The notes: generated by a model from the letters alone, not told the origin. Positions 45,743-55,668 are shown, numbered from the stretch's first letter. The stretch is DNA of 64,000 nucleotides from Bacteroidaceae bacterium (GCA_017646665.1 JAGCMB010000021.1:1-64000), one strand, 5' to 3'. Made by a program: numbers and translations.

Positions 45743-46799
45743 TATCATTCATCACAGACAACTGCTGACGAATACTCTCAGAATGGATTAATTCGAAAAT
45801 TTCCCTGACAGCATCAACCTCAATCCTGCCATCGGCACTGAACTTCATATAACGCTCCATTATCTCATTATAACGCAACGGCTGAAAGACCATCATTCCC
45901 TTCTCACGTTTGAGCTCGCCAATTTCCCTTGCAATCTCCATACGCTTCGACAAGAGCCTCATCAATTCACGGTCAATCTCATCGATATGCTCACGATATG
46001 TCTGAAAGTCGGTGTTATCGGCAACTGCCACACGATGCACCAATTTACCAAGAATAGCCATTAGCTCATCGGGGGTCACCTGCTGACGGGAGTCACTCAA
46101 GGCACAACAGGGGTTGCAATGCGTTTCAATCATCAAGCCGTCGAAATTCAAGTCCATAGCCTGCTGTGAAAGAGACAGTATCAGTTCGCGTTTGCCGGCG
46201 ATATGGCTTGGATCGCACAGGAGCGGTAAAGAGGAGATGCGTCTGCGCAACTCAATTGGCAACTGCCATTGCGGTGCATTGCGAAAACACTTTTCACCAT
46301 ACGACGAAAAACCACGATGTATAGCTCCAATACGTGTTATGCCGGCATTGTTCAGACGTTCCATAGCACCAATCCATAGTTCAATATCTGGATTTACCGG
46401 ATTTTTCACAAGCACAGGCACATCGCAGCCACGCAAGGCATCGGCAATCTCCTGCACTGCAAAAGGATTGGCTGTTGTGCGCGCGCCCACCCAAAGCATA
46501 TCCACACCGGCACGCAGTGCCAGCTCCACGTGTTCGGCAGTAGCCACCTCTGTAGTTATGCACATTCCCAACTCACGCTTTACTCTGGAAAGCCAAGAGA
46601 GTCCCTCCTTGCCAACGCCCTCGAAACATCCGGGACGTGTACGCGGTTTCCAGATACCGGCCCTGAAGATTTTCACTCCACGTTTAGAGAGCTCGTTTGC
46701 AACCTGAATCACCTGTTCCTCACTTTCGGCACTGCAAGGCCCTGCAATTACAACAGGTTGCCCATTGCAGTTAAGTATATCAATCCTATCAAGTTTCAT
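45732..46799 (-). CDS. aroF: Bifunctional DAHP synthase / chorismate mutase
   Basis: First step of the shikimate pathway plus chorismate to prephenate. 355 residues from the ATG at 46799, which overlaps the tatD stop (ATGA); two codons further upstream are not needed. The N-terminal KDO8PS-like DAHP synthase domain (about 1-255) has VIAGPCSAESEEQ, KPRTRPGCFEG and LLCDPSHIAGKR. The C-terminal AroQ-type mutase helix bundle (about 265-350) has EIDRELMRLLSKRMEIAREI. The fused arrangement is common in Bacteroidota. The gene symbol is approximate. Confidence 0.93.
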   Translation of the reverse strand: MKLDRIDILNCNGQPVVIAGPCSAESEEQVIQVANELSKRGVKIFRAGIWKPRTRPGCFEGVGKEGLSWLSRVKRELGMCITTEVATAEHVELALRAGVDMLWVGARTTANPFAVQEIADALRGCDVPVLVKNPVNPDIELWIGAMERLNNAGITRIGAIHRGFSSYGEKCFRNAPQWQLPIELRRRISSLPLLCDPSHIAGKRELILSLSQQAMDLNFDGLMIETHCNPCCALSDSRQQVTPDELMAILGKLVHRVAVADNTDFQTYREHIDEIDRELMRLLSKRMEIAREIGELKREKGMMVFQPLRYNEIMERYMKFSADGRIEVDAVREIFELIHSESIRQQLSVMNDNEI

Positions 46800-47584
46800 A
46801 AACAAGCAATTTTTGGGAACAGTCTACGTGCATTGGCTGTTGTCACGGCTGCAATATGTTCAATAGAGCAATGATAGACGGTTGAGAGAAAATCGGCAAT
46901 ATAAGGAATATAGGAACTTTCGTTGCGTTTGCCACGTTTTGGGACAGGCGCAAGATAAGGTGAATCTGTTTCAAGCACAATCCTCTCGAGCGGAACATTT
47001 TCAAGCACTCCAGGCAGTGTAGACTTCTTATATGTAGCCACGCCGCCGATACCTAAATAAAAACCATCAAAAGAGAGTAATTTACGCGCTTCGTCATCGG
47101 TCCCCGAAAAACAATGGAACACCCCACTGAGTCCTCGGCCACGATATTTATCCATCACGGCATATAAATCATCGAAGGCACTGCGTGAATGTATCGCCAA
47201 TGGCAATCCTGTTTCCAATGCCCACTCTATCTGCCTTTGAAGGATATCTATCTGCTCCTTTTTCTTTGTATCGTCCCAATAGTAATCAAGCCCCACCTCG
47301 CCAATAGCCACAAAGCGGTCATCGTTTTTCAAAAGAGCATAAAGCCTATTGAGCACATTGTCATAATCTTCACCAAGTTCTGTCGGATGCAACCCAATCA
47401 TTGGGCGACATATATCTGGAAAAGCATCGCACATTGCCATAAGCGACGGTAAAGTATCCTCGTTTATTGCCGGCAGACATAATGTCCTTACACCGGCCTC
47501 AAGAGCACGTTGCACTGCATCGACTCTATCAACATCGAACTCGGATGTAAAAACATGTGTATGTGTATCAACGAACTCAATCAT
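46796..47584 (-). CDS. tatD: TatD-family metal-dependent DNase/deacylase
   Basis: 262 residues, amidohydrolase TIM barrel with all metal ligands visible: DTHTH (about 6-10), GEVGLDYYW (about 96-104), AIHSR, HCFSG and ETDSPYLAPVP. Members remove nucleotides or D-amino acids; the exact substrate is uncertain. It overlaps the unknown 238-residue gene by 8 bases and the DAHP synthase gene by 4, so all are one operon. Confidence 0.93.
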   Translation of the reverse strand: MIEFVDTHTHVFTSEFDVDRVDAVQRALEAGVRTLCLPAINEDTLPSLMAMCDAFPDICRPMIGLHPTELGEDYDNVLNRLYALLKNDDRFVAIGEVGLDYYWDDTKKKEQIDILQRQIEWALETGLPLAIHSRSAFDDLYAVMDKYRGRGLSGVFHCFSGTDDEARKLLSFDGFYLGIGGVATYKKSTLPGVLENVPLERIVLETDSPYLAPVPKRGKRNESSYIPYIADFLSTVYHCSIEHIAAVTTANARRLFPKIACL

Positions 47585-48293
47585 TTGAAGAGCCTTTTTT
47601 TGCCCTGTCGGGGCGATAATAGTAGATTACACCGTATTCTGCACACTTTTTTATGCGTGCCTCACCGCTCAAAGAGGCAAAAGACTTTTCAACCTCGCCC
47701 CAGACCTCAAATATAAGTTCATCAATATCGTAACGCATATTTGAGATATTGGCAAGTGCCTCGGCCGTACGGCTCTGCAAAAAATGTTGTCTGTCATACA
47801 TCTCTTTGAATAGAGCAAAAACAACCGACACGCGTCCCATTGTCGGGTTATATATTGCCACACCTCCCTCGGCCTGACGTCGTTGTTCACCGGAAATAAT
47901 CTTCTGTCCCCATTCAAGGACCGAAGCCTCAGAAAAGAGATTGGGCACGGTGTCCTCATTCTCGGGCAAGCCATAATATGGGCGCTTGTTACGGGCTATC
48001 TCACCACGCATTATACACATACTCAACACTTGAATGAAGTGCGAAACATACATCCTTGCCTTTTTAAGGGCAGCCTCATACTGTTCATTGCCTCTTTTTG
48101 ACGACTGCTCGGCAACACATCGCTTGTACATATCCACTTCGCGCGAAAAGCGTTCAAGCAACTCCTTTGCACGGTGATATGTATTATGAGTCAACACCTG
48201 AGTGAATATTCCGCCCTTGACACTGCTCTCAACCGCAGCTTTCAGAGCACGTATACGAGCCTGGTCTGTTTTTGGCAATCGACGATAAGGCAT
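47577..48293 (-). CDS. Bacteroidota-type protein of unknown function
   Basis: 238 residues, no signal peptide, largely helical, with a basic N-terminus (MPYRRLPKTDQARIRALK) and conserved-looking segments HNTYHRAKELLERF and FIQVLSMCIMRGEI, then a YGL pair in a loop. It resembles proteins that sit beside tatD and polyprenyl synthase in other Bacteroidales, but I know no function. Translationally coupled to tatD by an 8-base overlap. Confidence 0.8.
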   Translation of the reverse strand: MPYRRLPKTDQARIRALKAAVESSVKGGIFTQVLTHNTYHRAKELLERFSREVDMYKRCVAEQSSKRGNEQYEAALKKARMYVSHFIQVLSMCIMRGEIARNKRPYYGLPENEDTVPNLFSEASVLEWGQKIISGEQRRQAEGGVAIYNPTMGRVSVVFALFKEMYDRQHFLQSRTAEALANISNMRYDIDELIFEVWGEVEKSFASLSGEARIKKCAEYGVIYYYRPDRAKKGSSND

Positions 48294-48312
48294 CCTTTGT
48301 CTGTATTATATA

Positions 48313-49287
48313 TTAAAGATTACGGTTCAGAATCATATTGGCAAAAGCCTTTAGTGCGACCTTCTTTTCTTCCGCAACAGATATTGCATCCATATAAGCA
48401 TCACATTTTGCAAAAAGTTCACGAATACGTTTTTCGCAAACAGCCTTTACGCCAAGTTCGTTATACAGAGCAGTAAACCAAGCCACCTTCTCCTGCGCAT
48501 CAAAATCCTCTTTATCCATCCACTTCTTCATCTGTGCAAGTTGTGCCGGCGAAGCAAGGTTCATAGCTGTTATCAACAGGAATGTCTTCTTGTTACAGCA
48601 GATATCACCTCCGATTTTCTTTCCGAACACTTTCTCGTCGGCATATACATCAAGAAGGTCATCCTGCAACTGGAAAGCAAGTCCTATTGTTTCACCATAT
48701 TTATACAGATTTGCAAGGTCACTGTCACTTGCACCGGCAAGAATACCACCAAGTTTGAGCGACGCAGCAAGAAGCACCGAGGTCTTTAGACGAATCATCT
48801 CCATATACTCCTCTTCGGTCACATCGTCGCGTTTCTCAAAATCGAGGTCATACTGTTGACCATCGCCAATCTCTTTTGCGGTTTCTGTGAAAAGCGCAAG
48901 CATTGCAGGGAGTTTTTCGGCAGGAACATGTGAAAGGAATTCATAGGCGAGCACAAGCATCGTGTCACCCGAGAGTATTGCTGCTGTATCGCCCCACTTG
49001 GCACACACCGTCGGTTTTCCACGGCGTATCACAGCTCTGTCCATCACATCGTCGTGAATGAGCGTGTAGTTGTGATAGGTTTCCACGGCCACAGCAGGAT
49101 ACAAAGCCTCACGCACACACTCCTTATACATATTATAAGCAAGAAGAAACAGCACGGGACGCACACGTTTACCACTCTGCTCCAGAGTGTAACGCACCGG
49201 AGCATACAACTCACGTGGTTCACGTTCAAACTCAAGTTTGTCTATAAACTCATTTATTATATCCCTTAAATTCTCCCAATTATACAT
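48313..49287 (-). CDS. Polyprenyl (geranylgeranyl/farnesyl) diphosphate synthase
   Basis: 324 residues, all-alpha prenyltransferase. First Asp-rich motif IHDDVMDRAVIRRGKPT (about 77-93), second QLQDDLLDVYAD (about 205-216). Elongates allylic diphosphates with IPP. The residues before the first motif (VETYHNYTLI) suggest a C15/C20 product, but chain length is inference. ispH, earlier in the pathway, is encoded at 52.1 kb. First gene of the minus-strand run that continues through tatD to the ABC genes. Confidence 0.92.
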   Translation of the reverse strand: MYNWENLRDIINEFIDKLEFEREPRELYAPVRYTLEQSGKRVRPVLFLLAYNMYKECVREALYPAVAVETYHNYTLIHDDVMDRAVIRRGKPTVCAKWGDTAAILSGDTMLVLAYEFLSHVPAEKLPAMLALFTETAKEIGDGQQYDLDFEKRDDVTEEEYMEMIRLKTSVLLAASLKLGGILAGASDSDLANLYKYGETIGLAFQLQDDLLDVYADEKVFGKKIGGDICCNKKTFLLITAMNLASPAQLAQMKKWMDKEDFDAQEKVAWFTALYNELGVKAVCEKRIRELFAKCDAYMDAISVAEEKKVALKAFANMILNRNL

Positions 49288-49305
49288 ATCGTTATTCTTT
49301 AATTA

Positions 49306-49336
49306 AAAAAAGAGGCTGCATCGCAGCCTCTTTTTT
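49306..49336 (-). terminator. Terminator after tonB
   Basis: Arms 49306-49319 and 49323-49336 (14 bp, loop ATC) flank from A6 to T6, 16 bases past the tonB stop. On the minus strand six T follow the hairpin. Confidence 0.9.
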
Positions 49337-49352
49337 ATGTTGTTATCAATTG

Positions 49353-50093
49353 TTACTGCAAACGGAAGTTAACCGGCAATACAAATTTCACACGCACAGC
49401 CTTACCCAACTGACGACCGGGCTTCCATTTTGGCATCGCCTCAATAACGCGGATAGCCTCCTTGTCAAGATAGATGTCACCCGATGAACGGATAACCTCT
49501 GTATCCTGGATTGAACCGTCGGTGTTCACTGTAAACTTCACAAAAGTCTTACCCTGTGAGTTGTTGTCACGTGAAACGCGTGGGTATTTGATATTATCCT
49601 TGAAGTACTTCATAAGTTCCTTCATACCACCGGGGAATTCAGGTTGCTCCTCTACTACGTCAAAGATTTGTTCCTCTTCAACCTCCTCTTCAACATAAAG
49701 GACGTCTGTTTCCTCTACATCGGCATACTCGCTCATATCCTGAACTGATACAAGCTCCTGCTCTTCGATTTCAACATCTTCCTCTACGACCTTAATCACA
49801 TCGACAATTTTCTTTGCCTGTGGTGGAGGAGGAATAACCTTCTTCTCAATAACCAAAGGTGGAATTTCCTCAACTACTACAATGATGTCGTCCTTTGACT
49901 TGCTCTTTGGGGCTGGCTGTTCCTCTTCATCTTGGAAGGCTGTAAGCTCAAGTCCGGCAAACAGCGAAACGAGAGCAAACACAAAACCCAACAATAGCCA
50001 GGTTGTACGATTCTGCTCCAAATTGGCTTTAGCGCTCTTTTTTACCTCGAGCAGCTCAACGCCTTTAAAATCCTGTTTTTTTCCTTTGTCCAT
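49353..50093 (-). CDS. tonB: TonB energy-transducing protein
   Basis: 246 residues. Cytoplasmic N-terminus, one membrane helix (about 32-52), a Pro/Val/Glu-rich periplasmic linker (VIEKKVIPPPPQAKKIVDV, then an acidic stretch), and the TonB C-terminal domain (about 150-246) with EFPGGMKELMKYFKDNIKYP and MPKWKPGRQLGKAVRVKFVL. Couples the proton-motive force to SusC-type transporters. ExbB/ExbD genes are not in the window. Probably monocistronic, bounded by the terminator at 49306-49336. Confidence 0.94.
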   Translation of the reverse strand: MDKGKKQDFKGVELLEVKKSAKANLEQNRTTWLLLGFVFALVSLFAGLELTAFQDEEEQPAPKSKSKDDIIVVVEEIPPLVIEKKVIPPPPQAKKIVDVIKVVEEDVEIEEQELVSVQDMSEYADVEETDVLYVEEEVEEEQIFDVVEEQPEFPGGMKELMKYFKDNIKYPRVSRDNNSQGKTFVKFTVNTDGSIQDTEVIRSSGDIYLDKEAIRVIEAMPKWKPGRQLGKAVRVKFVLPVNFRLQ

Positions 50094-50137
50094 TATCGTA
50101 TTTGTATATATTTTGCAAGGTTACACTTTCTAATCGA

Positions 50138-50145
50138 CAAAAATA
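50138..50145 (-). promoter_or_regulatory. -7 element for tonB
   Basis: Minus-strand TATTTTTG, full match; no TTG at 19-21 bases. The start would be near 50131, about 38 nt before the tonB ATG. Confidence 0.45.
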
Positions 50146-50321
50146 AACAATATTTTTCAATACGCACGACTTATTTCATCTTTTTTTTATTTTTAATATA
50201 TTTTTCCGGAAATAGTGCACAAAACAGCACATATCCCAGAACAATATTTAATTATAAAAAGGGTATTTTATAAGGTTGCAGCAAGAAAAGATAAAAAAAA
50301 GCATTATCTTCGCAAACAGAA

Positions 50322-50329
50322 TATCTTTG
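50322..50329 (+). promoter_or_regulatory. -7 element for porQ
   Basis: TATCTTTG matches TAnnTTTG exactly, 35 bases before the porQ start; TATCTTCG at 50305-50312 is an overlapping alternative with one mismatch. Neither has a well-placed TTG upstream. A 7-bp hairpin (CTTTGTC/GACAAAG) directly follows at 50325-50341. Confidence 0.4.
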
Positions 50330-50363
50330 TCACAGACAAAGCGCAACTACAAAAACCAACAAC

Positions 50364-51338
50364 GTGAAGCAAATAAGAACAATTCTATATCTGTTTTTGC
50401 TCATCCCGGCAACCATTTTGGCTCAGGGTGGAGAGAGCGCCTTTAATTTTCTAAGGCTACCCTACTCGTCACGTGCAGCAGCCTTGGGTGGCAGCAACAT
50501 ATCGGTCATCGAAGACGACTTGTCAATGGCCATGCATAACCCGGCATTGCTCATCAACGTATCGGACAAGACCATCGACCTCTCATTCATGACATACATG
50601 AGCGGTAGCAAAGTTGCCGGTGCAGCCTTCAATAAGACTTTCGGCGAACGCTCATCCGGTGCAGTCGCAGCACGATACATTGATTATGGCACATTCGACG
50701 GATACACACAGGACAACATCTTCACCGGAACATTCCGCGCGATGGATATTGAACTGAGCTTCATGTATTGCTACCTGTTGAGCGAGCATTGGAGCGGTGG
50801 TGTTTCGGGAAAATTCATCTACTCACAATACGAAAGCCTCAATTCACTTGCTTTGGGTGTAGACCTTGGCTTGAACTACTACAACCAAGATATTGATTTT
50901 TCGGCATCGCTCACATTCAAGAACCTTGGTGGTCAAGTGATGACCTTTGAAGAAAAACACGAAATAATGCCCATAGACATCCAATTAGGACTCACCAAAC
51001 GTCTTTCGTACGCACCAATACTGCTTTCGGTAACATTTGTCGACCTGCACAGATGGAGGAGCACAGATTTTTACAATGCAGACGGGAGCAAGGACAATTT
51101 CGGAGAATTGCTGTTGAAGCACATCATTCTGGGGGCAGACGTCTTGATAGGCAACAATTTTTACGCATCGATAGGTTACAATTACAGAATGAGCAGAGAG
51201 CTCTCAACAGGCAAAGGACTGACCGGTTTCAGCCTTGGTGCAGGCCTCCATATTAATAAGGTAAAATTCGGAGCCTCATTCAGCCAGTTGCACACATCCT
51301 CATCGTCGCTGCTGTTCAACATCGCCTATTCAATTTGA
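50364..51338 (+). CDS. porQ: Type IX secretion system protein PorQ
   Basis: 324 residues beginning with a GTG codon at 50364 that opens the signal peptide ([13 protein letters not shown]..., ending near LAQGGE). The mature N-terminus [36 protein letters not shown] is the PorV/PorQ pattern, a FadL-like outer-membrane barrel. PorQ helps secrete type IX cargo such as those with C-terminal sorting domains, possibly including the three KKVLVK-ended proteins here. It is followed by cmk, the usual Bacteroidota order. Confidence 0.92.
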   Translation: MKQIRTILYLFLLIPATILAQGGESAFNFLRLPYSSRAAALGGSNISVIEDDLSMAMHNPALLINVSDKTIDLSFMTYMSGSKVAGAAFNKTFGERSSGAVAARYIDYGTFDGYTQDNIFTGTFRAMDIELSFMYCYLLSEHWSGGVSGKFIYSQYESLNSLALGVDLGLNYYNQDIDFSASLTFKNLGGQVMTFEEKHEIMPIDIQLGLTKRLSYAPILLSVTFVDLHRWRSTDFYNADGSKDNFGELLLKHIILGADVLIGNNFYASIGYNYRMSRELSTGKGLTGFSLGAGLHINKVKFGASFSQLHTSSSSLLFNIAYSI

Positions 51339-51370
51339 TTGGAAAGAAAAACAAAAAACCACGACATACA

Positions 51371-52057
51371 ATGAAAAAGATTATCATAGCCATCGATGGA
51401 TTCTCATCGTGCGGAAAAAGCACAATGGCCAAATCCCTTGCACGCAACATAGGCTACCTCTACTTTGACAGCGGCGCAATGTACCGCGCCGTAGCGCTTT
51501 ACTGTATGCAAAACGGACTCATCAACAACAAGATCATAAACACTGAGACCTTGCGCAGCAAGATGAAAGACATACATATAACCTTTGAGGCCGACCCCGA
51601 AACAAAGAACTCACTGACATTCCTCAATGGTGTAAATGTTGAGCACGAGATACGCACCCTTGAAGTATCACAAGTTGTCAGCCAGGTTGCGGCTCTTGAT
51701 TTTGTGCGAAGCGAAATGATTGCGCAACAACGTGAAATGGGCGAAAAGAAAGGAATTGTAATGGACGGACGCGATATAGGAACAACCGTTTTCCCAGATG
51801 CCGAAATGAAAATCTTCGTTACCGCATCGGCACAAGTGCGTGCACAGCGCCGTTACGATGAACTCACCGCACGCGGCGACAGCGCCGACTTCCAAGAAAT
51901 CCTGGAGAACGTGCTCCAGCGCGACCACATAGACCAGACACGTGAAGTAAGCCCACTCAAACAGGCCGAGGATGCCCTGTTGCTCGACAACAGCAACCTC
52001 ACCCGCGAGGAACAGATGGAATGGTTGATTGAAAAATTCAATAACATCACAAAATAA
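51371..52057 (+). CDS. cmk: Cytidylate kinase
   Basis: Phosphorylates CMP and dCMP. 228 residues from the ATG at 51371; the open frame to 51335 overlaps porQ and adds a basic peptide without homology. P-loop [11 protein letters not shown] (about 7-17), [10 protein letters not shown] (about 37-46), [13 protein letters not shown] (about 140-152). Stop and next start overlap (TAATG), coupling it to ispH. Confidence 0.94.
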   Translation: MKKIIIAIDGFSSCGKSTMAKSLARNIGYLYFDSGAMYRAVALYCMQNGLINNKIINTETLRSKMKDIHITFEADPETKNSLTFLNGVNVEHEIRTLEVSQVVSQVAALDFVRSEMIAQQREMGEKKGIVMDGRDIGTTVFPDAEMKIFVTASAQVRAQRRYDELTARGDSADFQEILENVLQRDHIDQTREVSPLKQAEDALLLDNSNLTREEQMEWLIEKFNNITK

Positions 52058-52926
52058 TGCTCAATATTGAGATTGACGAACATTCAGGATTCTGCTTTGG
52101 TGTGACCACCGCCATAAAGAAAGCCGAAGAGGAGTTGCAAAAGGGCGAAACGCTCTATTGCCTTGGTGACATTGTGCACAACCGCATAGAGTGTGACAGA
52201 CTTGAAAAATTAGGGCTAATCACCATAAACCACGAGGAATTTGCCAAACTGCACAATGCGAAGGTACTCCTTAGGGCACACGGAGAGCCACCTGCAACCT
52301 ATCTGATTGCCCAAAAGAACAATCTCGAAATAATCGACGCCACCTGCCCTGTTGTGCTCAAACTCCAACAACGCATAAAGAAGAAATGGCAGGAAGCCGA
52401 CAACGACAACAGCCAAATCGTGATATACGGCCAAGCCGGACACGCCGAGGTTCTTGGCCTTGTAGGACAGACACACGGCACTGCAACTGTCATTGAAAAG
52501 AGCTCCCAGATAGACAAGATTGCAAAAGACAAGAACACATACATATACTCACAAACGACAAAATCACTCGAGGGTTACAAACAGGTAGTCAGCGAAATAA
52601 AGGAGTATGTCAACAAAGACAGGGAGTGCGAATCATTCAACACCGTATGTGGCCAGGTAGCAAACCGCCTCGACGGCATTGGCAACTTTGCAAAATCGCA
52701 CGAACTGATTTTTTTCGTATGCGGCAAGAAAAGCTCCAACGGACGCATACTGTTCGACGAATGTAAAAAGATGAACCCACACTCCTATCAGATAGAAGGC
52801 CCCGAAGACCTTGACCTCACCCTCACACAAGGAGTACACTCAATAGGTATTTGTGGCGCGACTTCCACTCCCAAGTGGCTTATGGAAAACTGCAAACAGG
52901 CTATAATCAACTATAATAACAGATAA
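52057..52926 (+). CDS. ispH: 4-hydroxy-3-methylbut-2-enyl diphosphate reductase
   Basis: Last step of the MEP isoprenoid pathway, making IPP and DMAPP. 289 residues. Three cysteines for the Fe-S cluster are at Cys13 (GFCFGV), Cys97 (DATCPVV) and Cys198 (NTVCGQV); the His motif HGEP and the late SNGRILF and GATSTPKWL segments are present. It overlaps cmk by one base and precedes pfkA by one base. Confidence 0.95.
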   Translation: MLNIEIDEHSGFCFGVTTAIKKAEEELQKGETLYCLGDIVHNRIECDRLEKLGLITINHEEFAKLHNAKVLLRAHGEPPATYLIAQKNNLEIIDATCPVVLKLQQRIKKKWQEADNDNSQIVIYGQAGHAEVLGLVGQTHGTATVIEKSSQIDKIAKDKNTYIYSQTTKSLEGYKQVVSEIKEYVNKDRECESFNTVCGQVANRLDGIGNFAKSHELIFFVCGKKSSNGRILFDECKKMNPHSYQIEGPEDLDLTLTQGVHSIGICGATSTPKWLMENCKQAIINYNNR

Positions 52927-52927
52927 T

Positions 52928-53914
52928 ATGAAAAACAAAATCCAATGCGTCGGTATCTTGACATCGGGAGGTGACGCACCCGGTATGAATGCAGCCATTC
53001 GCGCCGTGACACGTGCCTGCATATTCCACGGAATCAAAGTAAAAGCAATCTACCGTGGTTACAAAGGACTTATGACCGGAGAAATCAAGGAGTTCAAGAC
53101 CGAGAATGTCAGCAACATCATCCAACGTGGAGGTACAATCCTTAAGACAAGCCGCTGCGATGAATTCAAGACCGAGGAAGGACGCGCAAAAGCATACGAA
53201 ACCTTGCAGAAAGAGGGCATCAACGCTCTTGTTGTCATTGGTGGCGACGGTTCAATCACCGGTGCATACAACCTTGCACGTGAATTCGATATTCCTTGTA
53301 TCGCATTGCCAGGTACCATCGACAATGACCTCTACGGCACAGATACAACAATCGGTTACGACACCGCATTGAACACCATTATGGAGTGTGTCGATAAAAT
53401 ACGTGACACAGCATCGTCACACGAACGTCTGTTCATTGTTGAAGTAATGGGACGCGATGCCGGTTTCCTTGCCCTCAACGGAACTATCGCAACAGGTGCC
53501 GAGGCGTGCGTATTGCCCGAGATTGACCCTGAGTTTGAGAAAATCAACCAGTTCATTGCAAATGGCTTGCGCCGTACAAAGAGCAGCAGTATCGTACTTT
53601 TTGCCGAGGGACGTGAAAAAGACTACAACATTATGGAGGTAGCCGACGGAATGCGCAAACGTTTCCCCGAGCTTGACGTACGCGTATCAATCCTTGGCTA
53701 CTTGCAGCGTGGCGGTAGCCCCACTGCAAACGACCGCATCCTTGCAAGCCGCTTGGGCGTTGCAGCCATTGATGCATTGCTCGAAGGCCAACGCAACGTA
53801 ATGGTCGGTTTGCGAAATAACGAAATCGTATACATTCCTTTCACAAAGGCAATCAAGGACGACAAACCTATTGACAAGGACACTGTACGCGCACAAGAGA
53901 TTCTCGCATCATAA
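52928..53914 (+). CDS. pfkA: ATP-dependent 6-phosphofructokinase
   Basis: Phosphorylates fructose 6-phosphate with ATP. 328 residues, typical of the bacterial homotetramer. [12 protein letters not shown] (about 14-25), GGDGSITGA with the Gly that marks ATP use, PGTIDNDL with the catalytic Asp, and MGRDAGFLA. Coexists with the PPi-type enzyme at 26.9 kb. Last gene of porQ-cmk-ispH-pfkA, closed by the terminator at 53931-53979. Confidence 0.95.
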   Translation: MKNKIQCVGILTSGGDAPGMNAAIRAVTRACIFHGIKVKAIYRGYKGLMTGEIKEFKTENVSNIIQRGGTILKTSRCDEFKTEEGRAKAYETLQKEGINALVVIGGDGSITGAYNLAREFDIPCIALPGTIDNDLYGTDTTIGYDTALNTIMECVDKIRDTASSHERLFIVEVMGRDAGFLALNGTIATGAEACVLPEIDPEFEKINQFIANGLRRTKSSSIVLFAEGREKDYNIMEVADGMRKRFPELDVRVSILGYLQRGGSPTANDRILASRLGVAAIDALLEGQRNVMVGLRNNEIVYIPFTKAIKDDKPIDKDTVRAQEILAS

Positions 53915-53930
53915 CATATCACAACAGATG

Positions 53931-53979
53931 CATATACAAATAATGGAGAGCTTTAAAAGCTCTCCATTATTTGTATATG
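53931..53979. terminator. Bidirectional 23-bp terminator overlapping a gene end
   Basis: Arms 53931-53953 and 53957-53979 pair perfectly with loop TAA, flanked by A/T. It terminates pfkA on the plus strand. The last codons of the convergent cyclo-ligase gene (stop at 53967-53969) lie inside the right arm. Confidence 0.85.
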
Positions 53980-54500
53980 ACCACATCCATTGCCACATCG
54001 TGCTGTTCTACGGGAATATGATCGACTATTTGTTCACTGAAGCATACACCAATCTTCAATGCCGAAAAACCATCTTGCGAAAGATATTTATCATAAAATC
54101 CTTTTCCACGTCCCATTCTTGCGCCACAGGCAGTGAAAGCCACTCCCGGGACAATAATGGCATCAATATCACAAGGCGACACCGACACTCCCGTCCGGGG
54201 TTCATTGATTCCGAAAGCACCTACTGACATCGCCTCCTTATCATAAGTGTAGAAATTCATAATATCGCCCTCGACACGAGGCAACACAACCGAAAGGCTT
54301 TTCGACATTTGCTCCACCAGTGGCCATATCAGCGGTTCATCGCCAAGTGGCGAAAAAAGAGCAATCACCCTGGCGGCACTCTCTGCAAGGTATTTTTCAA
54401 CCTCTTCACAAATGGCCATTGAACGTTTCTCCTTTTCGCAACTATCCATTTGTGCAATACCGGCACGCACCAAACGCCTCAATTCCTTTTTGTCAGACAT
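53967..54500 (-). CDS. 5-formyltetrahydrofolate cyclo-ligase
   Basis: Converts 5-formyl-THF to methenyl-THF with ATP. 177 residues from the ATG at 54500, which overlaps the meaB stop; the alternative at 54506 adds two residues, and the longer open frame is inside meaB. Motifs: basic N-terminal helix (DKKELRRLVRAGI), GRGKGFYDKYL near the C-terminus (the ATP/folate loop) and CFSEQIVDHIPVEQHDV. Co-transcribed with meaB. Confidence 0.92.
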   Translation of the reverse strand: MSDKKELRRLVRAGIAQMDSCEKEKRSMAICEEVEKYLAESAARVIALFSPLGDEPLIWPLVEQMSKSLSVVLPRVEGDIMNFYTYDKEAMSVGAFGINEPRTGVSVSPCDIDAIIVPGVAFTACGARMGRGKGFYDKYLSQDGFSALKIGVCFSEQIVDHIPVEQHDVAMDVVIYK

Positions 54501-55602
54501 TTTCATTTTCTGCTTTATCATAGAAATCAAGAACCTTATTTGCCGCGGCGAAAGAGGTTGTCTTGCCCTGAAGAAGCAACTGCTCATAGCGGGAAAGCAG
54601 TTCTTCCATACCTTCAGTATTATAGAAACGGCTCTTCAGCTGTTCATTAATCGCCTCATACATCCAATAGCGTTGCTGAAAACGACGGCGTTCTTCAAAA
54701 CAGCCATTCGCTCTCACCTTATTGATATAATTGACAACCATTCCCCACACCTTGTCTATATCAAGGTCGTAGAAGCCAGAGTAAGTAAGTACCTCGGGAC
54801 GGAAACCGCAAACCGGCATAGGGAACAGCTGCAAGGCATTTCTGTAATGCACGGCAGCACGTCGCGCTTCGTCGGCATTGTCACCATCGGCCTTGTTGAT
54901 CACAATGCCGTCTGCCATCTCCATTATACCGCGCTTGATACCTTGCAGTTCATCACCGGCACCGGCAATTTGTATAAGGAGAAAGAAATCGACCATCGAA
55001 TACACGGCAGTTTCGCTTTGACCTACACCCACCGTTTCAACAAATATATTGTCATACCCGGCCGCCTCGCACAGGATTATCGTTTCGCGCGTTTTTCGTG
55101 CCACGCCTCCAAGCGAACCGGCCGAAGCGCTGGGACGTATAAAAGCCCGAGGATGCACCGACAAACGTTCCATTCGTGTTTTATCACCCAGGATACTGCC
55201 CTTACTGCGCTCACTACTTGGGTCAACCGCAAGCACTGCAAGTTTTCCGTCTGTATTTGAGAGAAGGTGCATACCGAAAGCATCTATCGATGTGCTCTTT
55301 CCTGCACCCGGAACGCCTGTTATACCAACACGCAAGGAGTTTCCTGAATATGGCAAGCACTTCTCGACCACCTCCTGAGCCATAGCCTGATGCTCGGGCA
55401 GTAGACTTTCGAGCAACGTCACAGCACGGCTGAGCACCGTCACATCACCACGCAACACACCCTCGACATAATCATTCACCGACAACCGTGCTGCTTTTTT
55501 GCGCCTCATTGCCGCAAGATAGGGATTTACAGACCCGAGGGATTCCACTCCATCGTTCACCTTCAGCCCTTTATATTCATTACTATTTTCGGGATGCTCC
55601 AT
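54493..55602 (-). CDS. meaB: MeaB/ArgK-family GTPase (methylmalonyl-CoA mutase chaperone)
   Basis: Protects and reloads methylmalonyl-CoA mutase with adenosylcobalamin. 369 residues from the ATG at 55602; the frame upstream to 55665 crosses the promoter. Walker A GVPGAGKST (about 95-103), VDPSSERSKGSILGDKTRM, the G3-type ETVGVGQSE and the NKAD specificity motif are all present. The mutase genes are not in the window. It is followed by the cyclo-ligase. Confidence 0.93.
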   Translation of the reverse strand: MEHPENSNEYKGLKVNDGVESLGSVNPYLAAMRRKKAARLSVNDYVEGVLRGDVTVLSRAVTLLESLLPEHQAMAQEVVEKCLPYSGNSLRVGITGVPGAGKSTSIDAFGMHLLSNTDGKLAVLAVDPSSERSKGSILGDKTRMERLSVHPRAFIRPSASAGSLGGVARKTRETIILCEAAGYDNIFVETVGVGQSETAVYSMVDFFLLIQIAGAGDELQGIKRGIMEMADGIVINKADGDNADEARRAAVHYRNALQLFPMPVCGFRPEVLTYSGFYDLDIDKVWGMVVNYINKVRANGCFEERRRFQQRYWMYEAINEQLKSRFYNTEGMEELLSRYEQLLLQGKTTSFAAANKVLDFYDKAENENV

Positions 55603-55622
55603 AATAAAAAACTCTCTACTTG

Positions 55623-55651
55623 CGAAGATAGCAAAAAGCGTTGTAAAACAA
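55623..55651 (-). promoter_or_regulatory. Promoter of meaB
   Basis: Minus-strand TTG (55649-55651), 18 bases, TATCTTCG (55623-55630), one mismatch and a slightly short spacer. The start is near 55616, about 14 nt before the ATG. Confidence 0.5.
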
Positions 55652-55668
55652 CACGCATAATCCAATAA

